Below the pieces are notes generated by a model. That model saw nothing but the letters and a program-made list of their open reading frames with translations. It was not told the origin of the DNA and searched no databases. The position numbers and the translations under genes were made by a program. From Tateyamaria sp. syn59 (GTDB lineage: Bacteria > Pseudomonadota > Alphaproteobacteria > Rhodobacterales > Rhodobacteraceae), in NCBI RefSeq assembly GCF_007995245.1, contig NZ_VCBA01000002.1, forward strand, positions 372,001 through 436,000: DNA of 64,000 nucleotides. The letters are read 5' to 3'. Positions within the stretch are counted from its first letter, which is position 1. The number at the start of each line of letters is the position of its first letter. Of this stretch, positions 17,461 to 27,180 are shown in pieces.

Positions 17461-17936
17461 ACCCGCCGCGCGGCACCGGACAAAAGTGCGCGCGAGTAGA
17501 CCTTGTGCGCCGAAAGCAGGCTGTGAAAGACGGGCCCGAGCGTCAACTTGCCCGATTTCGTGCGCTGCGGCACCACGACAGAGCCGAAGCGCAGGTGCTG
17601 TGCATCCACCATCAGCCAGGACATGGTGCGCCCCGACCTGTCGGCCATCAGGAGTTCGTGGTCCGTCCGCCCCGACACCGACCAGACGGCAAACCCGTCG
17701 GTCTGCCCATCCGCAAGCGCCTGCGCCTCTGCATCCGTTGACGGCTGCCGCGCGGCGAGGCGCAGCACCACGCGCTCGGCCTGAAACAGCGGCTGGGTGT
17801 AGAAGGCGTGGATGTAGGCGCACAGGGACACGGGCGCCGATACGGGCGTTTCGAAACAGTCGGTGTAGTGCGCCTCTTTCGCGGCAAAAGGTGCAATGAG
17901 GGTGCCCGGTGGCACGGAAGTTTCGTCGATCTTCAT
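17448..17936 (-). CDS. Conserved hypothetical protein (DUF2867-like?)
   Basis: 162 residues from the ATG at 17936 (MKIDETSVPPGTLIAPFA). The pattern YTDCFETPV near 25, then FAVWSVSGRTDHELLMADRSGRT near 85, resembles DUF2867-type proteins, but the match is from memory and weak. No signal peptide or membrane segment is seen. An upstream TTG at 17969 in frame is less likely. It converges on and slightly overlaps the TPR-like gene. Confidence 0.65.
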   Translation of the reverse strand: MKIDETSVPPGTLIAPFAAKEAHYTDCFETPVSAPVSLCAYIHAFYTQPLFQAERVVLRLAARQPSTDAEAQALADGQTDGFAVWSVSGRTDHELLMADRSGRTMSWLMVDAQHLRFGSVVVPQRTKSGKLTLGPVFHSLLSAHKVYSRALLSGAARRVQAD

Positions 17937-18055
17937 GGGTTCAGTTTGCACGGGCGGCACGTTCGGCAAAGACGCCGGATCGTCGCGCCCTCTTGCGAGC
18001 GAAGCGGTGGCGCATTACACGGCAAAAAGCCCCATGATCCTGATCCGGTGAGACC

Positions 18056-19570
18056 ATGCTTGACCTGACCTACGACCTGCCCACCCCCAAAACCATTGCC
18101 GGTGCCAAGCACGACTGGGAACTGGTGATCGGGATGGAGGTGCACGCACAGGTGTCGTCCAACGCCAAGCTGTTTTCCGGCGCCTCGACCCAATTCGGGG
18201 CAGAGCCGAATTCCAACGTCGCTTTCGTGGACGCGGCCATGCCGGGGATGCTGCCCGTCATCAACGAATACTGCGTCGAACAGGCGGTGCGTACCGGGCT
18301 TGGGCTGAAAGCGGAGATCAATCTGAACTCCGCCTTTGACCGCAAGAACTATTTCTACCCCGACCTGCCGCAGGGCTATCAGATTTCACAGCTCTACCAC
18401 CCCATCGTCGGTGAGGGCGAAGTGCTGGTCGAACTGGGCGACGGCACGGCCCGTCTGGTGCGCATCGAGCGCATCCACATGGAACAGGACGCGGGCAAGT
18501 CGATCCACGACATGGACCCGAACATGTCCTTCGTGGACCTGAACCGCACGGGCGTATGCCTGATGGAGATTGTCTCGCGCCCCGACATTCGTGGGCCGGA
18601 AGAAGCGGCCGCCTATATCGCCAAGCTGCGCCAGATCATGCGCTATCTGGGCACCTGCGACGGCAACATGCAGAACGGCAACCTGCGTGCGGATGTGAAC
18701 GTGTCGATCTGTCGGCCCGGCGACTACGAGAAGTATCAGGAAACGCAGGACTTTTCGCATCTGGGCACGCGTTGCGAGATCAAGAACATGAACTCCATGC
18801 GCTTTATCCAGCAGGCCATCGACGTTGAAGCGCGCCGTCAGATCGCGATCGTCGAAGCGGGTGGATCAGTGGATCAGGAAACACGCCTCTATGATCCCGA
18901 CAAAGGCGAGACCCGGTCGATGCGGTCGAAGGAAGAGGCGCATGACTACCGCTATTTCCCCGATCCCGACCTGCTGCCGCTTGAGATCGAACAGGCGTGG
19001 GTGGATGACATCGCAGCCTCCCTGCCCGAGTTGCCGGACGCCAAGAAGGCGCGCTTTATCGGAGATTTCGGACTGACCGATTATGACGCATCCGTGCTTA
19101 CTGCGGATGTGGATACCGCCGCCTATTTCGAGGCTGTGGCCGATGGCCGTGATGGAAAGCAGGCGGCAAACTGGACGATCAACGAGCTGTTTGGCCGTTT
19201 GAAGCGCGATGACGACAAGGGCATCACCGAAAGCCCTGTGTCCCCCGCACAGCTTGGTGGCATCATCGACCTCATCGGCAAGGGCGACATCTCGGGCAAG
19301 ATCGGCAAGGACCTGTTCGAGATCATCTATACCGAAGGCGGCGATCCGGCCGAGGTGGTCGAATCCCGCGGCATGAAGCAGGTGACGGACACCGGCGCGA
19401 TTGAAAAGGCTGTGGACGAGGTCATTGCGGCCAATCCTGCGCAGGTCGAAAAGGCCAAGGAGAACCCGAAACTCGCGGGTTGGTTTGTCGGTCAGGTGAT
19501 GAAGGCGACGGGTGGGAAAGCAAACCCCAAGGCGGTCAATGAAATCGTGGCCAAGAAGCTGAACGGATGA
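18056..19570 (+). CDS. gatB: Asp-tRNA(Asn)/Glu-tRNA(Gln) amidotransferase subunit B
   Basis: 504 residues. With GatA and GatC it converts Glu-tRNA(Gln), and often Asp-tRNA(Asn), to the amidated form. The GatB catalytic core starts at [13 protein letters not shown] near residue 22, and [19 protein letters not shown] near 90 is the family signature. Metal and kinase-site residues follow through NMNSMRF near 245. The C-terminal tail [22 protein letters not shown] is the tRNA-binding YqeY-like domain. gatA and gatC are not in this window. A long inverted repeat follows right after the stop. Confidence 0.97.
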   Translation: MLDLTYDLPTPKTIAGAKHDWELVIGMEVHAQVSSNAKLFSGASTQFGAEPNSNVAFVDAAMPGMLPVINEYCVEQAVRTGLGLKAEINLNSAFDRKNYFYPDLPQGYQISQLYHPIVGEGEVLVELGDGTARLVRIERIHMEQDAGKSIHDMDPNMSFVDLNRTGVCLMEIVSRPDIRGPEEAAAYIAKLRQIMRYLGTCDGNMQNGNLRADVNVSICRPGDYEKYQETQDFSHLGTRCEIKNMNSMRFIQQAIDVEARRQIAIVEAGGSVDQETRLYDPDKGETRSMRSKEEAHDYRYFPDPDLLPLEIEQAWVDDIAASLPELPDAKKARFIGDFGLTDYDASVLTADVDTAAYFEAVADGRDGKQAANWTINELFGRLKRDDDKGITESPVSPAQLGGIIDLIGKGDISGKIGKDLFEIIYTEGGDPAEVVESRGMKQVTDTGAIEKAVDEVIAANPAQVEKAKENPKLAGWFVGQVMKATGGKANPKAVNEIVAKKLNG

Positions 19571-19635
19571 CGTAGGGTGGGCAATCTGCCCACCATTCTT
19601 TGACCTTGTTCGGTGGGCAGATTGCCCGCCCTACG
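19571..19635. repeat. Long inverted repeat (REP-like pair) between convergent genes
   Basis: The left arm (19571-19594, starting CGTAGGGTGGGCAATCTG) and right arm (19612-19635) are complements over 24 bases with one mismatch, around a 16-base spacer. Each arm is itself nearly palindromic (GTGGGCA..TGCCCAC). The gatB stop borders the left arm, and the stop of the opposing methyltransferase (19631-19633) lies inside the right arm. It looks like a REP-type pair that could end transcription from both sides. Confidence 0.75.
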
Positions 19636-20809
19636 CCAGAAGTCGCGAATAGTGCATCATGCCCGCGTTGCAGAATGCGGTTTCGACCTGAGACCAGACC
19701 TGTTGATCGGCGTCTGACGGTGCGATATCACGTAGACGCCGTTTGCCATCAACACGTTCTATCAACGGCGCGGCCCGAGCCGGGATCTCAAAGCTGAAAG
19801 CCTCACCCGCAGTGTCAATCGTGACACCCTTGCCCTTCGCAAGATGGTCTGCCAGCGCTTTGACCTCAACATTGCGCAGGTGGGGAATGGCTTCCGGCTG
19901 GCCCAGCGGCGGAGAGATGACCTGCCCCCTGGGTCGGGCATAGACGACGTGGGTTTTGAATGTGCCGCGCAAATCTTCGGCCAATTGCATGCGCGCGGTC
20001 TGGTCCATAGCTGGTGGGGTGTCGAGAAGCGGTGTTGGATCGTAAAGCATAGCCTCGGGTGACCCGGCATAATCCAGTCCTGCCGCATTCAACGCCCCAA
20101 TCAGTTCAGTGATCGTGAAGGTCCGGTCCTGGCTGTGCAGCAGCAGATCGTAGAACCCCGCATCGCCGTTCTTGTGATCGACCAGCCGCGCGTTGCGCTT
20201 GAACGGGTGGGCATCGGGCACGCGGTCAAAGATGCGCTTGGCCGCCTTGAGTTGCTTGTCCGGTGTCAGGTCACCAAGCAGCGCATTGAACGCGGACTGC
20301 AACGGATAGACCCCTGACCGTCCATGCGGGGCGTAGACCATGAGCCCGATGCCGCCATCCGGTGTCAGTGCGCCAGCCAGCGCATCAAACCCGGCCTGCG
20401 GATCGGGCAGATGGTGCAACACACCGCAACAGTCGATGTAGTCGAACGGACCATACTTACTCGCATGCAAGAGGGATGCGGTAATGAACGTGATGCCAGA
20501 GAGCTTGCGCACCTCGGCGCGCTTTTCCGCAATCCTGCGCGACGCCTCCGACAGATCGAGATAGGTGATGTCGTAAGGGCGCCCAGCATCTGTCAGCTGT
20601 TGTGCCAGCTGGATCAGCGCGTCACCGGTGCCGCCCCCGGCCACAAGCGCCTTCAAAGGTTGCGACCAATCGCGTGCGCCGCCCCACAGCCAATGATCCA
20701 TCTCAACCGGAAGCGAGGGCGATCCGGTGATCATCCGTTTGCGTTCGTCCGTGGGCTTACGCTCGGGGTAGGGAAACGCCTCGTATTGGGCGCGCACGGT
20801 GTCGGTCAT
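19631..20809 (-). CDS. Class I SAM-dependent methyltransferase
   Basis: 392 residues. The SAM-binding motif is KALVAGGGTGDALIQLA near 55, the acidic end of strand 2 is in DITYLDLSEASRR near 83, and the HHLPDPQAGF run near 130 is typical of small-molecule methyltransferases. A C-terminal region of about 150 residues follows that I cannot assign; it ends DQQVWSQVETAFCNAGMMHY. The substrate is unknown. Its stop codon is inside the repeat element shared with gatB. Confidence 0.8.
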   Translation of the reverse strand: MTDTVRAQYEAFPYPERKPTDERKRMITGSPSLPVEMDHWLWGGARDWSQPLKALVAGGGTGDALIQLAQQLTDAGRPYDITYLDLSEASRRIAEKRAEVRKLSGITFITASLLHASKYGPFDYIDCCGVLHHLPDPQAGFDALAGALTPDGGIGLMVYAPHGRSGVYPLQSAFNALLGDLTPDKQLKAAKRIFDRVPDAHPFKRNARLVDHKNGDAGFYDLLLHSQDRTFTITELIGALNAAGLDYAGSPEAMLYDPTPLLDTPPAMDQTARMQLAEDLRGTFKTHVVYARPRGQVISPPLGQPEAIPHLRNVEVKALADHLAKGKGVTIDTAGEAFSFEIPARAAPLIERVDGKRRLRDIAPSDADQQVWSQVETAFCNAGMMHYSRLLA

Positions 20810-20893
20810 ATTCTATCCGTTAAAAGAATGGTTTGACCTTTACCAGCCCTGCCCCCGCATGCAATCGGGGAGGTGACGTAAGAGGAGTGCGGG

Positions 20894-21367
20894 ATGCAGG
20901 CGCCGTTTCAATCGACGGAGATGACCGTCAAGCCGGAGTGGATTGATTTCAACGGTCACCTCAACATGGCCTATTACGGGGTGCTGTTTGATCTCGGTGC
21001 AGACCAGATGTTCGAGCATTTCGGCTTTGGTCCCGATTATCAGGCGCGGACGGGCAACACGACCTATGCTGCCGAATTCCACGTGCGCTATGTGCGGGAA
21101 TTGCACGTGAATGACCCGATTTTCGTGACCTATCACCTGGTGGATCATGACGAGAAACGTCTGCATTCGTTCCAGGAGTTGCGCCACGCAGAAGGATGGC
21201 TGGCCGCGACGGGCGAGACGATGACGTTGCATGTGGACCAGTCCGGGCCGCGCGTTGCTCCGATGCCTGGGGACGTACTGGACCGGGTGGCCGCGGTGGC
21301 GCGGGCCCATTCAGCACTGCCCAAACCCGATGCGGTGCATGCGCGCATCGGTATCCGGCGGCGGTAG
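20894..21367 (+). CDS. Acyl-CoA thioesterase family protein (hot-dog fold)
   Basis: 157 residues. The opening VKPEWIDFNGHLNMAYYGVLFD carries the Asp-x-x-Gly-His-x-Asn motif of 4-hydroxybenzoyl-CoA-type thioesterases, with the aspartate as catalytic residue. Related proteins are found as betainyl-CoA or carnitine-linked thioesterases in this family, but no such genes are nearby. Expected to hydrolyse an acyl-CoA in the cytoplasm. Confidence 0.85.
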   Translation: MQAPFQSTEMTVKPEWIDFNGHLNMAYYGVLFDLGADQMFEHFGFGPDYQARTGNTTYAAEFHVRYVRELHVNDPIFVTYHLVDHDEKRLHSFQELRHAEGWLAATGETMTLHVDQSGPRVAPMPGDVLDRVAAVARAHSALPKPDAVHARIGIRRR

Positions 21368-21433
21368 GAACGGCCCTTTTCTTGGGCCGATGCGGGCGAT
21401 ATACGCGCCAAACGACAGACAAGGGAACGCGAC

Positions 21434-21910
21434 ATGCCGGGTTGGGAATACAAGGTCGTGCCCGCCCCCACCAAGGGGCAGAAGGGCAAGGGCATCAAGG
21501 GGGCCGAGGCCCGCTTTGCTCATGCGCTCGAGACGCTGATGAACGACATGGGCCGCGACGGATGGGAGTTTCAGCGTGCCGAAACGCTGCCGTCGGTTGA
21601 GCGGTCTGGCCTGACCGGCAGCACGACCGAATGGCGCAACATGCTGGTGTTCAGACGATCTGTCAGCGTCCCGCTTGACGATTTCAAGCCGGAGTTGCTG
21701 CCCTCCCCGGATGACACCCCAAACGTCGAAACGGACCCCGGCGCACCCGAGCAGGAGACTGCACCCGCGGACGATGAATTCGTGCCCGGTCCTGGCCCCA
21801 CGCAGATGGCGCAGGACAACGGTGTGGAAGAGACAAGCCCGGTATCCGGAATGACGGCGTCGCTCAAGAAGCTGGCAGACTACCGCAAGGGTGCTGACAC
21901 CAAGGACTAG
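21434..21910 (+). CDS. DUF4177 domain protein
   Basis: 158 residues. The first 75 (MPGWEYKVVPAPTKG ... GWEFQRAETLP ... MLVFRR) are the DUF4177 domain, whose function is not known. The rest is a low-complexity acidic and proline-rich tail rich in D, E and P, ending in a lysine-rich segment (LKKLADYRKG). It stands alone, with the bolA gene converging 6 bases after its stop. Confidence 0.82.
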   Translation: MPGWEYKVVPAPTKGQKGKGIKGAEARFAHALETLMNDMGRDGWEFQRAETLPSVERSGLTGSTTEWRNMLVFRRSVSVPLDDFKPELLPSPDDTPNVETDPGAPEQETAPADDEFVPGPGPTQMAQDNGVEETSPVSGMTASLKKLADYRKGADTKD

Positions 21911-21916
21911 GGCGTC

Positions 21917-22174
21917 TCAAACGTCTAGATCAAGCGCGAGGGCATGGATCCGGCCGATCAGGTCGGGACCCAGGGCAGCGTGTACAGCGCGATGGCGCGC
22001 TATCCGGTTTTTTCCTTCAAATTCAGGACTGCGCAGCATGACGTTGAAGTGACTTTGGCCGGCTGCCGGGGCACCTGCGTGGCCCGCATGGCTGGCGCTG
22101 TCGTCCACCACCTCGATGTCGCGCGCTTGAAACGCTGCGCGCAGCTTGTCTTCGATTTCTTGCCGAACGGTCAT
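21917..22174 (-). CDS. bolA: BolA-family protein
   Basis: About 85 residues, starting MTVRQEIEDKLRAAFQ. The invariant BolA histidine block is SHAGHAGAPAAGQSHFNVML, and the C-terminus RHRAVHAALGPDLIGRIHAL is the conserved helix. BolA proteins pair with monothiol glutaredoxins in iron-sulphur handling and affect cell shape and stress responses. The ATG at 22174 has an AGGTGA ribosome site; an ATG 12 bases upstream (22186) is also possible. The glutaredoxin partner is not in this window. Confidence 0.9.
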   Translation of the reverse strand: MTVRQEIEDKLRAAFQARDIEVVDDSASHAGHAGAPAAGQSHFNVMLRSPEFEGKNRIARHRAVHAALGPDLIGRIHALALDLDV

Positions 22175-22261
22175 TTCACCTGACATTTTTTTCGCCCACC
22201 CTCTTCAATCTCTGGCACCAGACTCTAAACTTGTGGGCCTGAGTCGGAAAGGACCCCTTCC

Positions 22262-22888
22262 ATGCCCAAGCCTGATCCCTTCGGTTTCGATATGTCCGTG
22301 TCGTCGGCCAAGAAGAAAAATCCGCGTGGACGCAGGGGTATGTCGGGGGCGTCGGAGACGTCGACCCGCATCTGCGATCATGAGGGCTGCAACGAGCCGG
22401 GCAAGTTCCGCGCACCCAAGGCACCGGACGTGCTGGACGACTATTACTGGTTCTGCCAGCAGCACGTACGCGAATATAATACCAAGTGGAATTTCTTTGA
22501 CGGCACGACGGAGGCCGAGATCAACGCCCAGCAGTCCAAGGACAAGGTGTGGGAACGCCAGACCAAACCGTTGGGCGACCCCGAAGCGCGCGCCTGGGCT
22601 CGTCTGGGCATCGAGGACCCGCATCAGGTGCTCGGCAAGAACGCGACCCAGAACCCTGGTCGTGGTGGATCAGCGGCAGCACGTCGCCTGCCCCCGACCG
22701 AAAAGCGGGCCATCGAGATTCTTGAGGCCAAGGCGGACGACAGCAAGGCCGATGTGCGCAAGGCTTACAAGAAGCTGATTAAGGTGCTGCACCCCGACAT
22801 GAACGGGGGCGATCGGAGTCAAGAAGAACAGCTGCAAGAGGTCGTCTGGGCCTGGGATCAGATCAAGGACAGCCGGAATTTCAAATAG
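22262..22888 (+). CDS. J-domain protein with N-terminal cysteine motif
   Basis: 208 residues. The C-terminal 60 residues form a J-domain with the HPD motif in LIKVLHPDMNGGDRS, needed to stimulate DnaK. The N-terminal part has CDHEGCNEPGKF and FCQQHVREYN, a C-x4-C ... C-x2-H arrangement that may bind zinc. It is not DnaJ itself: the J-domain is last and there is no Gly/Phe region. It is a conserved alphaproteobacterial type of unknown client. The last 8 bases overlap the opposing membrane-protein gene. Confidence 0.85.
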   Translation: MPKPDPFGFDMSVSSAKKKNPRGRRGMSGASETSTRICDHEGCNEPGKFRAPKAPDVLDDYYWFCQQHVREYNTKWNFFDGTTEAEINAQQSKDKVWERQTKPLGDPEARAWARLGIEDPHQVLGKNATQNPGRGGSAAARRLPPTEKRAIEILEAKADDSKADVRKAYKKLIKVLHPDMNGGDRSQEEQLQEVVWAWDQIKDSRNFK

Positions 22889-23363
22889 ATGCCGCGCTTG
22901 TGGCGCGGCCTCCGTGCCGCACACGCAGCAACCACATCTGCACAGCCGCCATTGATAGCGCCCAGGTGACGGCGACAGGTACGCTGTTGGTCAGCCCATC
23001 CAGGATCGCAACGAAGCCAAAGAGCGGCACTATTTCCAGCGCTTCGATCACTGTTGCATTTGGGACTGTGGCCGCCGCTACAGACAATGCGATGGCAGAG
23101 CCCACCAGCGCGCCCATCACAGTTGCCGCAATCGCGGACACAAGGCCGAGCACCTGCCCCCGCCAGCGCGCCCGGCCGAACCCGTCTGCAAGAAAAACCC
23201 CAGCAAAACCAGCGCCTGCGGCGGCCGAAAGCATAAAAAGCGGCGCTTCAGGCAATTGCCTTGTCAATTCTCCGCCCGCGGTTTTCATGGCACATGCGAC
23301 ACACAGACCAGCCGCCATGACGGCAAAGGTGCAAACGGATCGGGCCGAACGTAAAACTGGCAT
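22881..23363 (-). CDS. Predicted four-helix membrane protein
   Basis: 160 residues from the ATG at 23363 (MPVLRSARSVCTFAVMAAGL). Hydrophobic segments lie near residues 10-27, 42-60, 70-97 and 112-135, followed by an arginine-rich C-terminal tail. No family is recognised. A longer frame to 23693 runs antisense into cobS and is rejected. Its stop region overlaps that of the J-domain gene by 8 bases. Confidence 0.65.
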   Translation of the reverse strand: MPVLRSARSVCTFAVMAAGLCVACAMKTAGGELTRQLPEAPLFMLSAAAGAGFAGVFLADGFGRARWRGQVLGLVSAIAATVMGALVGSAIALSVAAATVPNATVIEALEIVPLFGFVAILDGLTNSVPVAVTWALSMAAVQMWLLRVRHGGRATSAASI

Positions 23364-23512
23364 CACTATTTCCCCGTTTTGGACTGATGCCGATCCTGCA
23401 CTTGCCTGTGTGCAGATGCCGTGCAGCACTTGTCGGGGAATTGCGCAAATAGCCTGCGATTGAAGCTCCCCTTCCCCTTGCCCTTTCCCGCCATATGTTG
23501 CACCACGACCCA

Positions 23513-23536
23513 CGCGCCCATCCGGGGCGCGTTTTC
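23513..23536 (+). terminator. Terminator-like hairpin in the cobS leader
   Basis: CGCGCCC (23513-23519) and GGGCGCG (23525-23531) form a perfect 7-bp stem with a 5-base loop, followed by TTTTC. It lies only about 20 bases before the cobS start codon. No gene upstream on the plus strand needs terminating nearer than the J-domain gene, which ended about 620 bases earlier, so an attenuator in the cobS leader is possible. Confidence 0.5.
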
Positions 23537-23556
23537 TACGTTGAAGGACAGTTGAG

Positions 23557-24543
23557 ATGGCGGACGGCGCGATGGACATCAATGCAAAACCAACCGAGGA
23601 AATCTCGGTCCGTGAGGTGTTTGGCATCGACACCAACATGGTGGTCAAGGGCTTTGCAGACCGTTCGGACCGCGTGCCGGAGCTGGACAGCACCTACAAG
23701 TTCGACCCCGATACAACGCTGGCGATCCTCGCAGGCTTTTCCCACAACCGCCGCGTGATGATCCAAGGCTATCACGGCACGGGCAAATCGACCCACATCG
23801 AACAGGTCGCCGCGCGCCTGAACTGGCCCGCCGTGCGCGTGAACCTCGACAGCCACATTTCCCGGATCGACCTGATCGGCAAGGATGCGATCAAGTTGAA
23901 GGATGGCAAGCAAGTCACTGATTTTCAGGAAGGTATCCTGCCTTGGGCCTTGCGCAACCCCACAGCCATTGTGTTCGACGAATACGACGCGGGCCGGGCA
24001 GACGTGATGTTTGTGATCCAGCGCGTGCTTGAAGTGGATGGCAAGCTGACCCTTCTGGACCAGAACCAGGTGATCAACCCGCACCCCTATTTCCGCATTT
24101 TCGCGACGGCAAACACTGTAGGTTTGGGTGACACGACGGGCCTCTATCACGGGACGCAACAGATCAACCAAGGGCAAATGGACCGCTGGTCGCTCGTGGC
24201 GACACTGAACTACCTGTCGATTGATGCCGAAACGGCGATCGTGCTGGCAAAGAACCCTCATTACAACACGGCGGAGGGTCGCAAGACCGTCAAGCAGATG
24301 GTGACCGTCGCAGACTTGACGCGGACGGCGTTTATGAATGGTGATCTTTCCACCGTGATGTCCCCACGGACGGTGATCGCGTGGGCGCAGAATGCCGAGA
24401 TTTTCCGCAATGTGGGCTATGCCTTCCGCCTGTCCTTTCTGAACAAGTGCGACGAGCTTGAGCGCCAGACGGTGGCGGAGTTCTATCAGCGTCTGTTTGA
24501 CGAAGAGCTGCCGGAAAGTGCCGCCAGTGTGAGCCTGGGATAA
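23557..24543 (+). CDS. cobS: Cobaltochelatase subunit CobS
   Basis: 328 residues. AAA+ ATPase of the CobNST complex that inserts cobalt into hydrogenobyrinic acid a,c-diamide in the aerobic cobalamin pathway. Walker A is GYHGTGKST (71-79), Walker B is IVFDEYDAG near 137, and sensor region [16 protein letters not shown] follows near 185. It is transcribed with a racemase-like gene (16 bases downstream) and cobT. cobN is not in the window. Confidence 0.96.
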   Translation: MADGAMDINAKPTEEISVREVFGIDTNMVVKGFADRSDRVPELDSTYKFDPDTTLAILAGFSHNRRVMIQGYHGTGKSTHIEQVAARLNWPAVRVNLDSHISRIDLIGKDAIKLKDGKQVTDFQEGILPWALRNPTAIVFDEYDAGRADVMFVIQRVLEVDGKLTLLDQNQVINPHPYFRIFATANTVGLGDTTGLYHGTQQINQGQMDRWSLVATLNYLSIDAETAIVLAKNPHYNTAEGRKTVKQMVTVADLTRTAFMNGDLSTVMSPRTVIAWAQNAEIFRNVGYAFRLSFLNKCDELERQTVAEFYQRLFDEELPESAASVSLG

Positions 24544-24558
24544 GCCAAAGGAGGCACG

Positions 24559-25260
24559 ATGCATATCGGCCTGATTGGCGGCATTGGTCCTGCAGCAACG
24601 ATTTCGTACTACAAGCGCCTGACCGATGCGATGCGGTCGCTGGGCGCGCCATTGGAGTTGACCATCGTCAACACCGAGGCGTCCACCCTGCTTGCTAACA
24701 ACAAGGCCGGGAACAAAGAGGCACAGGCGCGGATTTACGCGAACCTTGTTGGCCGGTTGAAGGCGGCAGGCGCCGAGTGCGTCGCCATCACATCGTTGGG
24801 TGGGCACTTTTGCTTTGAGGAGACTGTGCCGCTGTCGTCCCTGCCTTTGGTCAGCGCGGTGAGCCCGCTTGACGCGTTTTTTGTGGCCCAAGGGTTAGAC
24901 ACCGTGGGTTTGCTTGGAACGGGTGTCGTCATGCGGACGCAGCTTTATGGCCAGCTTGAACACACAGCCGCTGTTGTTCCGCAAGACATCGACGGTGTCG
25001 GCACGGCCTACACCGACATGGCGCTCGCAGGCACATGCACTGACGCGCAACGCGCCTTTTTCATCGAAGAAGGGTGCAAGCTGATTGACGCAGGCGCGCA
25101 GGCCGTTGTTTTGGCGGGGACCGATTTGAACCTCGCCTTTGATGGGCGCGACGTGGGCTATGAAGTCATCGACGCGCTTGATATCCATGTGGATGTGCTG
25201 GTTGCCCTGGCGACCGGGCGCGCCACCCTGTCTGACCATTCTGTAGGCGGTTCTGCATGA
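24559..25260 (+). CDS. Aspartate/glutamate racemase-like protein without the usual cysteines
   Basis: 233 residues with the fold signature [21 protein letters not shown]. Classical family members have cysteines in CNT-type and GCTE-type motifs. Here those positions read [10 protein letters not shown] near residue 80 and [10 protein letters not shown] near 187, so neither classical cysteine is present. Some relatives use threonine for the first site, but the second cysteine is still expected. The gene lies between cobS and cobT and overlaps cobT by ATGA, so it is made with the cobaltochelatase. Racemase activity is doubtful. Confidence 0.82.
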   Translation: MHIGLIGGIGPAATISYYKRLTDAMRSLGAPLELTIVNTEASTLLANNKAGNKEAQARIYANLVGRLKAAGAECVAITSLGGHFCFEETVPLSSLPLVSAVSPLDAFFVAQGLDTVGLLGTGVVMRTQLYGQLEHTAAVVPQDIDGVGTAYTDMALAGTCTDAQRAFFIEEGCKLIDAGAQAVVLAGTDLNLAFDGRDVGYEVIDALDIHVDVLVALATGRATLSDHSVGGSA

Positions 25261-27134
25261 GCACCCAAAACGACAACCCCGCCGATCCCTTCAAAAAGGC
25301 GCTCGCCGAGGCCACCAAGGTCATGGCGAATGACCCTGAACTGAGCGTATCCTACTCCGTTGACCCGGCGGGTGTGTCAGGCGACTCCATGCGCCTGCCG
25401 CAAGTGTCCCGCCGTATGACACGCGAGGAAGTGCTGCTGGCCCGGGGTACCGCCGACGCGCTGGCTCTGCATCGACGCTATCACAACGGGCAGACCCATG
25501 CGCGCTACTCCCCGCAGGGCGAGATGGCGCGGGATCTCTACGAGGCCATGGAAACGGCCCGTTGCGAGGCGATGGGCGCGCGCGACATGCCGGGCACCGC
25601 AGGCAATATCGACGCCAAGATCGCCAATGAGGCGATGCGCAAGGGTTATGACCAGTGCAAGCAGGCATCGGACGTGCCTTTGGCGGCGGCGGCGGGCTAC
25701 CTGGTGCGCCATTTGGCGACCGGCCGCGATCTGCCCTCCGGGGCCGAGAACGCTATGGAGCTGTGGCGCGGGTTCATTGAGGATCAGGCGGGCGGGACGC
25801 TAGAGAACCTGAGTGACATTCTGGATGACCAGGCGGCCTTCGCCAAGTTCGCGCGGCAGGTGATCACCGATCTGGGCTATGGCGATCAGTTGGGCGATGA
25901 CCCCGATCAGCTTGACGACGACATGGAAGACGAGGCCGAGGAAGGCCAGGAAGAGGATCAGGAGCCCGACAGCACCGGGCAGGACGACCAGGACGAGGAA
26001 AACGCCGAAGGTACGCCCGAAAGTTCGCAGGACGATACGCAGGATTCGTCGGAAGCCCAGGTCTCCATGGACGACATGGCGGATCAGGAGCTGGGCGAAG
26101 AGGCGGAGATGCCGGAGGGTGAGGCGCCGCTTGAACCCCCTGCCCCGCAACCGGTGTCCGAGGCTGATCCGGATTACCAAGTCTATCTGGATGCGCATGA
26201 CGAGGAAATCGGGGCCGAAGATCTGGCCGAGCCGGTCGAGTTGGAACGTTTGCGCGCCTATCTGGATCAGCAGTTGGAGCCGTTGAAGGGGGCTGTTAGC
26301 CGTCTGGCCAACAAGTTGCAGCGCCGCTTGCAAGCGCAGCAGAACCGGTCGTGGGAGTTCGACCGCGAGGAAGGGATGCTGGATGCGGGCCGTTTGGCGC
26401 GTGTGGTGGCGAACCCGACGACGCCTTTGTCGTTCAAGGTCGAGAAGGACACGGAGTTCCGCGATACCGTCGTGACGCTGCTCCTCGACAATTCCGGATC
26501 GATGCGTGGACGTCCGATTTCCATCGCCGCCATCTGTGCCGACGTTCTGGCCCGCACGCTGGAGCGCTGCAATGTGAAGGTCGAAATCCTCGGCTTCACA
26601 ACGCGCGCCTGGAAAGGCGGTCTTGCCCGTGAGGCATGGTTGAACGATGGCCGGCCAAGCCAGCCGGGGCGTTTGAACGATCTGCGCCACATCATCTACA
26701 AGTCTGCTGACGCCCCCTGGCGTCGGACGCGGCCCAATCTGGGGCTGATGATGAAGGAAGGCTTGCTCAAGGAGAACATCGACGGTGAAGCGCTGGAATG
26801 GGCGCATCGCCGCATGATCGCACGCCCCGAGGCCCGCAAGATCCTAATGGTGATCTCTGACGGCGCCCCCGTCGATGACAGCACCTTATCGGTGAACCCA
26901 GCGAACTACCTCGAAAAGCACCTGCGCGACGTGATCGCGATGGTCGAACGCAGGCGCGCTGTTGAGCTGCTGGCCATCGGGATTGGGCATGACGTGACAC
27001 GCTATTACGACCGCGCCGTGACCATCACAGACGTGGAGCAATTGGCGGGCGCCATGACCGAGCAATTGGCGGCGCTGTTTGATAGTGATCCGCGGGCGCG
27101 GGCGCGTGTCATGGGGATGAAGCGCGCGAGTTGA
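25257..27134 (+). CDS. cobT: Cobaltochelatase subunit CobT
   Basis: 625 residues, the usual CobT size. It forms the chaperone-like ring with CobS that drives cobalt insertion by CobN. The middle (about 205-310) is a very acidic D/E/Q-rich linker. The C-terminal von Willebrand A domain has the metal-site motif [10 protein letters not shown] near residue 411 and [11 protein letters not shown] near 540. It overlaps the racemase-like gene by 4 bases. This is the cobaltochelatase subunit, not the nicotinate-nucleotide enzyme also called cobT. Confidence 0.96.
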   Translation: MSTQNDNPADPFKKALAEATKVMANDPELSVSYSVDPAGVSGDSMRLPQVSRRMTREEVLLARGTADALALHRRYHNGQTHARYSPQGEMARDLYEAMETARCEAMGARDMPGTAGNIDAKIANEAMRKGYDQCKQASDVPLAAAAGYLVRHLATGRDLPSGAENAMELWRGFIEDQAGGTLENLSDILDDQAAFAKFARQVITDLGYGDQLGDDPDQLDDDMEDEAEEGQEEDQEPDSTGQDDQDEENAEGTPESSQDDTQDSSEAQVSMDDMADQELGEEAEMPEGEAPLEPPAPQPVSEADPDYQVYLDAHDEEIGAEDLAEPVELERLRAYLDQQLEPLKGAVSRLANKLQRRLQAQQNRSWEFDREEGMLDAGRLARVVANPTTPLSFKVEKDTEFRDTVVTLLLDNSGSMRGRPISIAAICADVLARTLERCNVKVEILGFTTRAWKGGLAREAWLNDGRPSQPGRLNDLRHIIYKSADAPWRRTRPNLGLMMKEGLLKENIDGEALEWAHRRMIARPEARKILMVISDGAPVDDSTLSVNPANYLEKHLRDVIAMVERRRAVELLAIGIGHDVTRYYDRAVTITDVEQLAGAMTEQLAALFDSDPRARARVMGMKRAS

Positions 27135-27180
27135 GAGCGGCCCTCCGGGGGCGGTTTATTTGGCGAAATGAAGGTGGATC

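Noticed and set aside
23364-23693. N-terminal extension of the 160-residue membrane protein
   Set aside because: It would run antisense into cobS; the internal ATG at 23363 gives a compact membrane protein.
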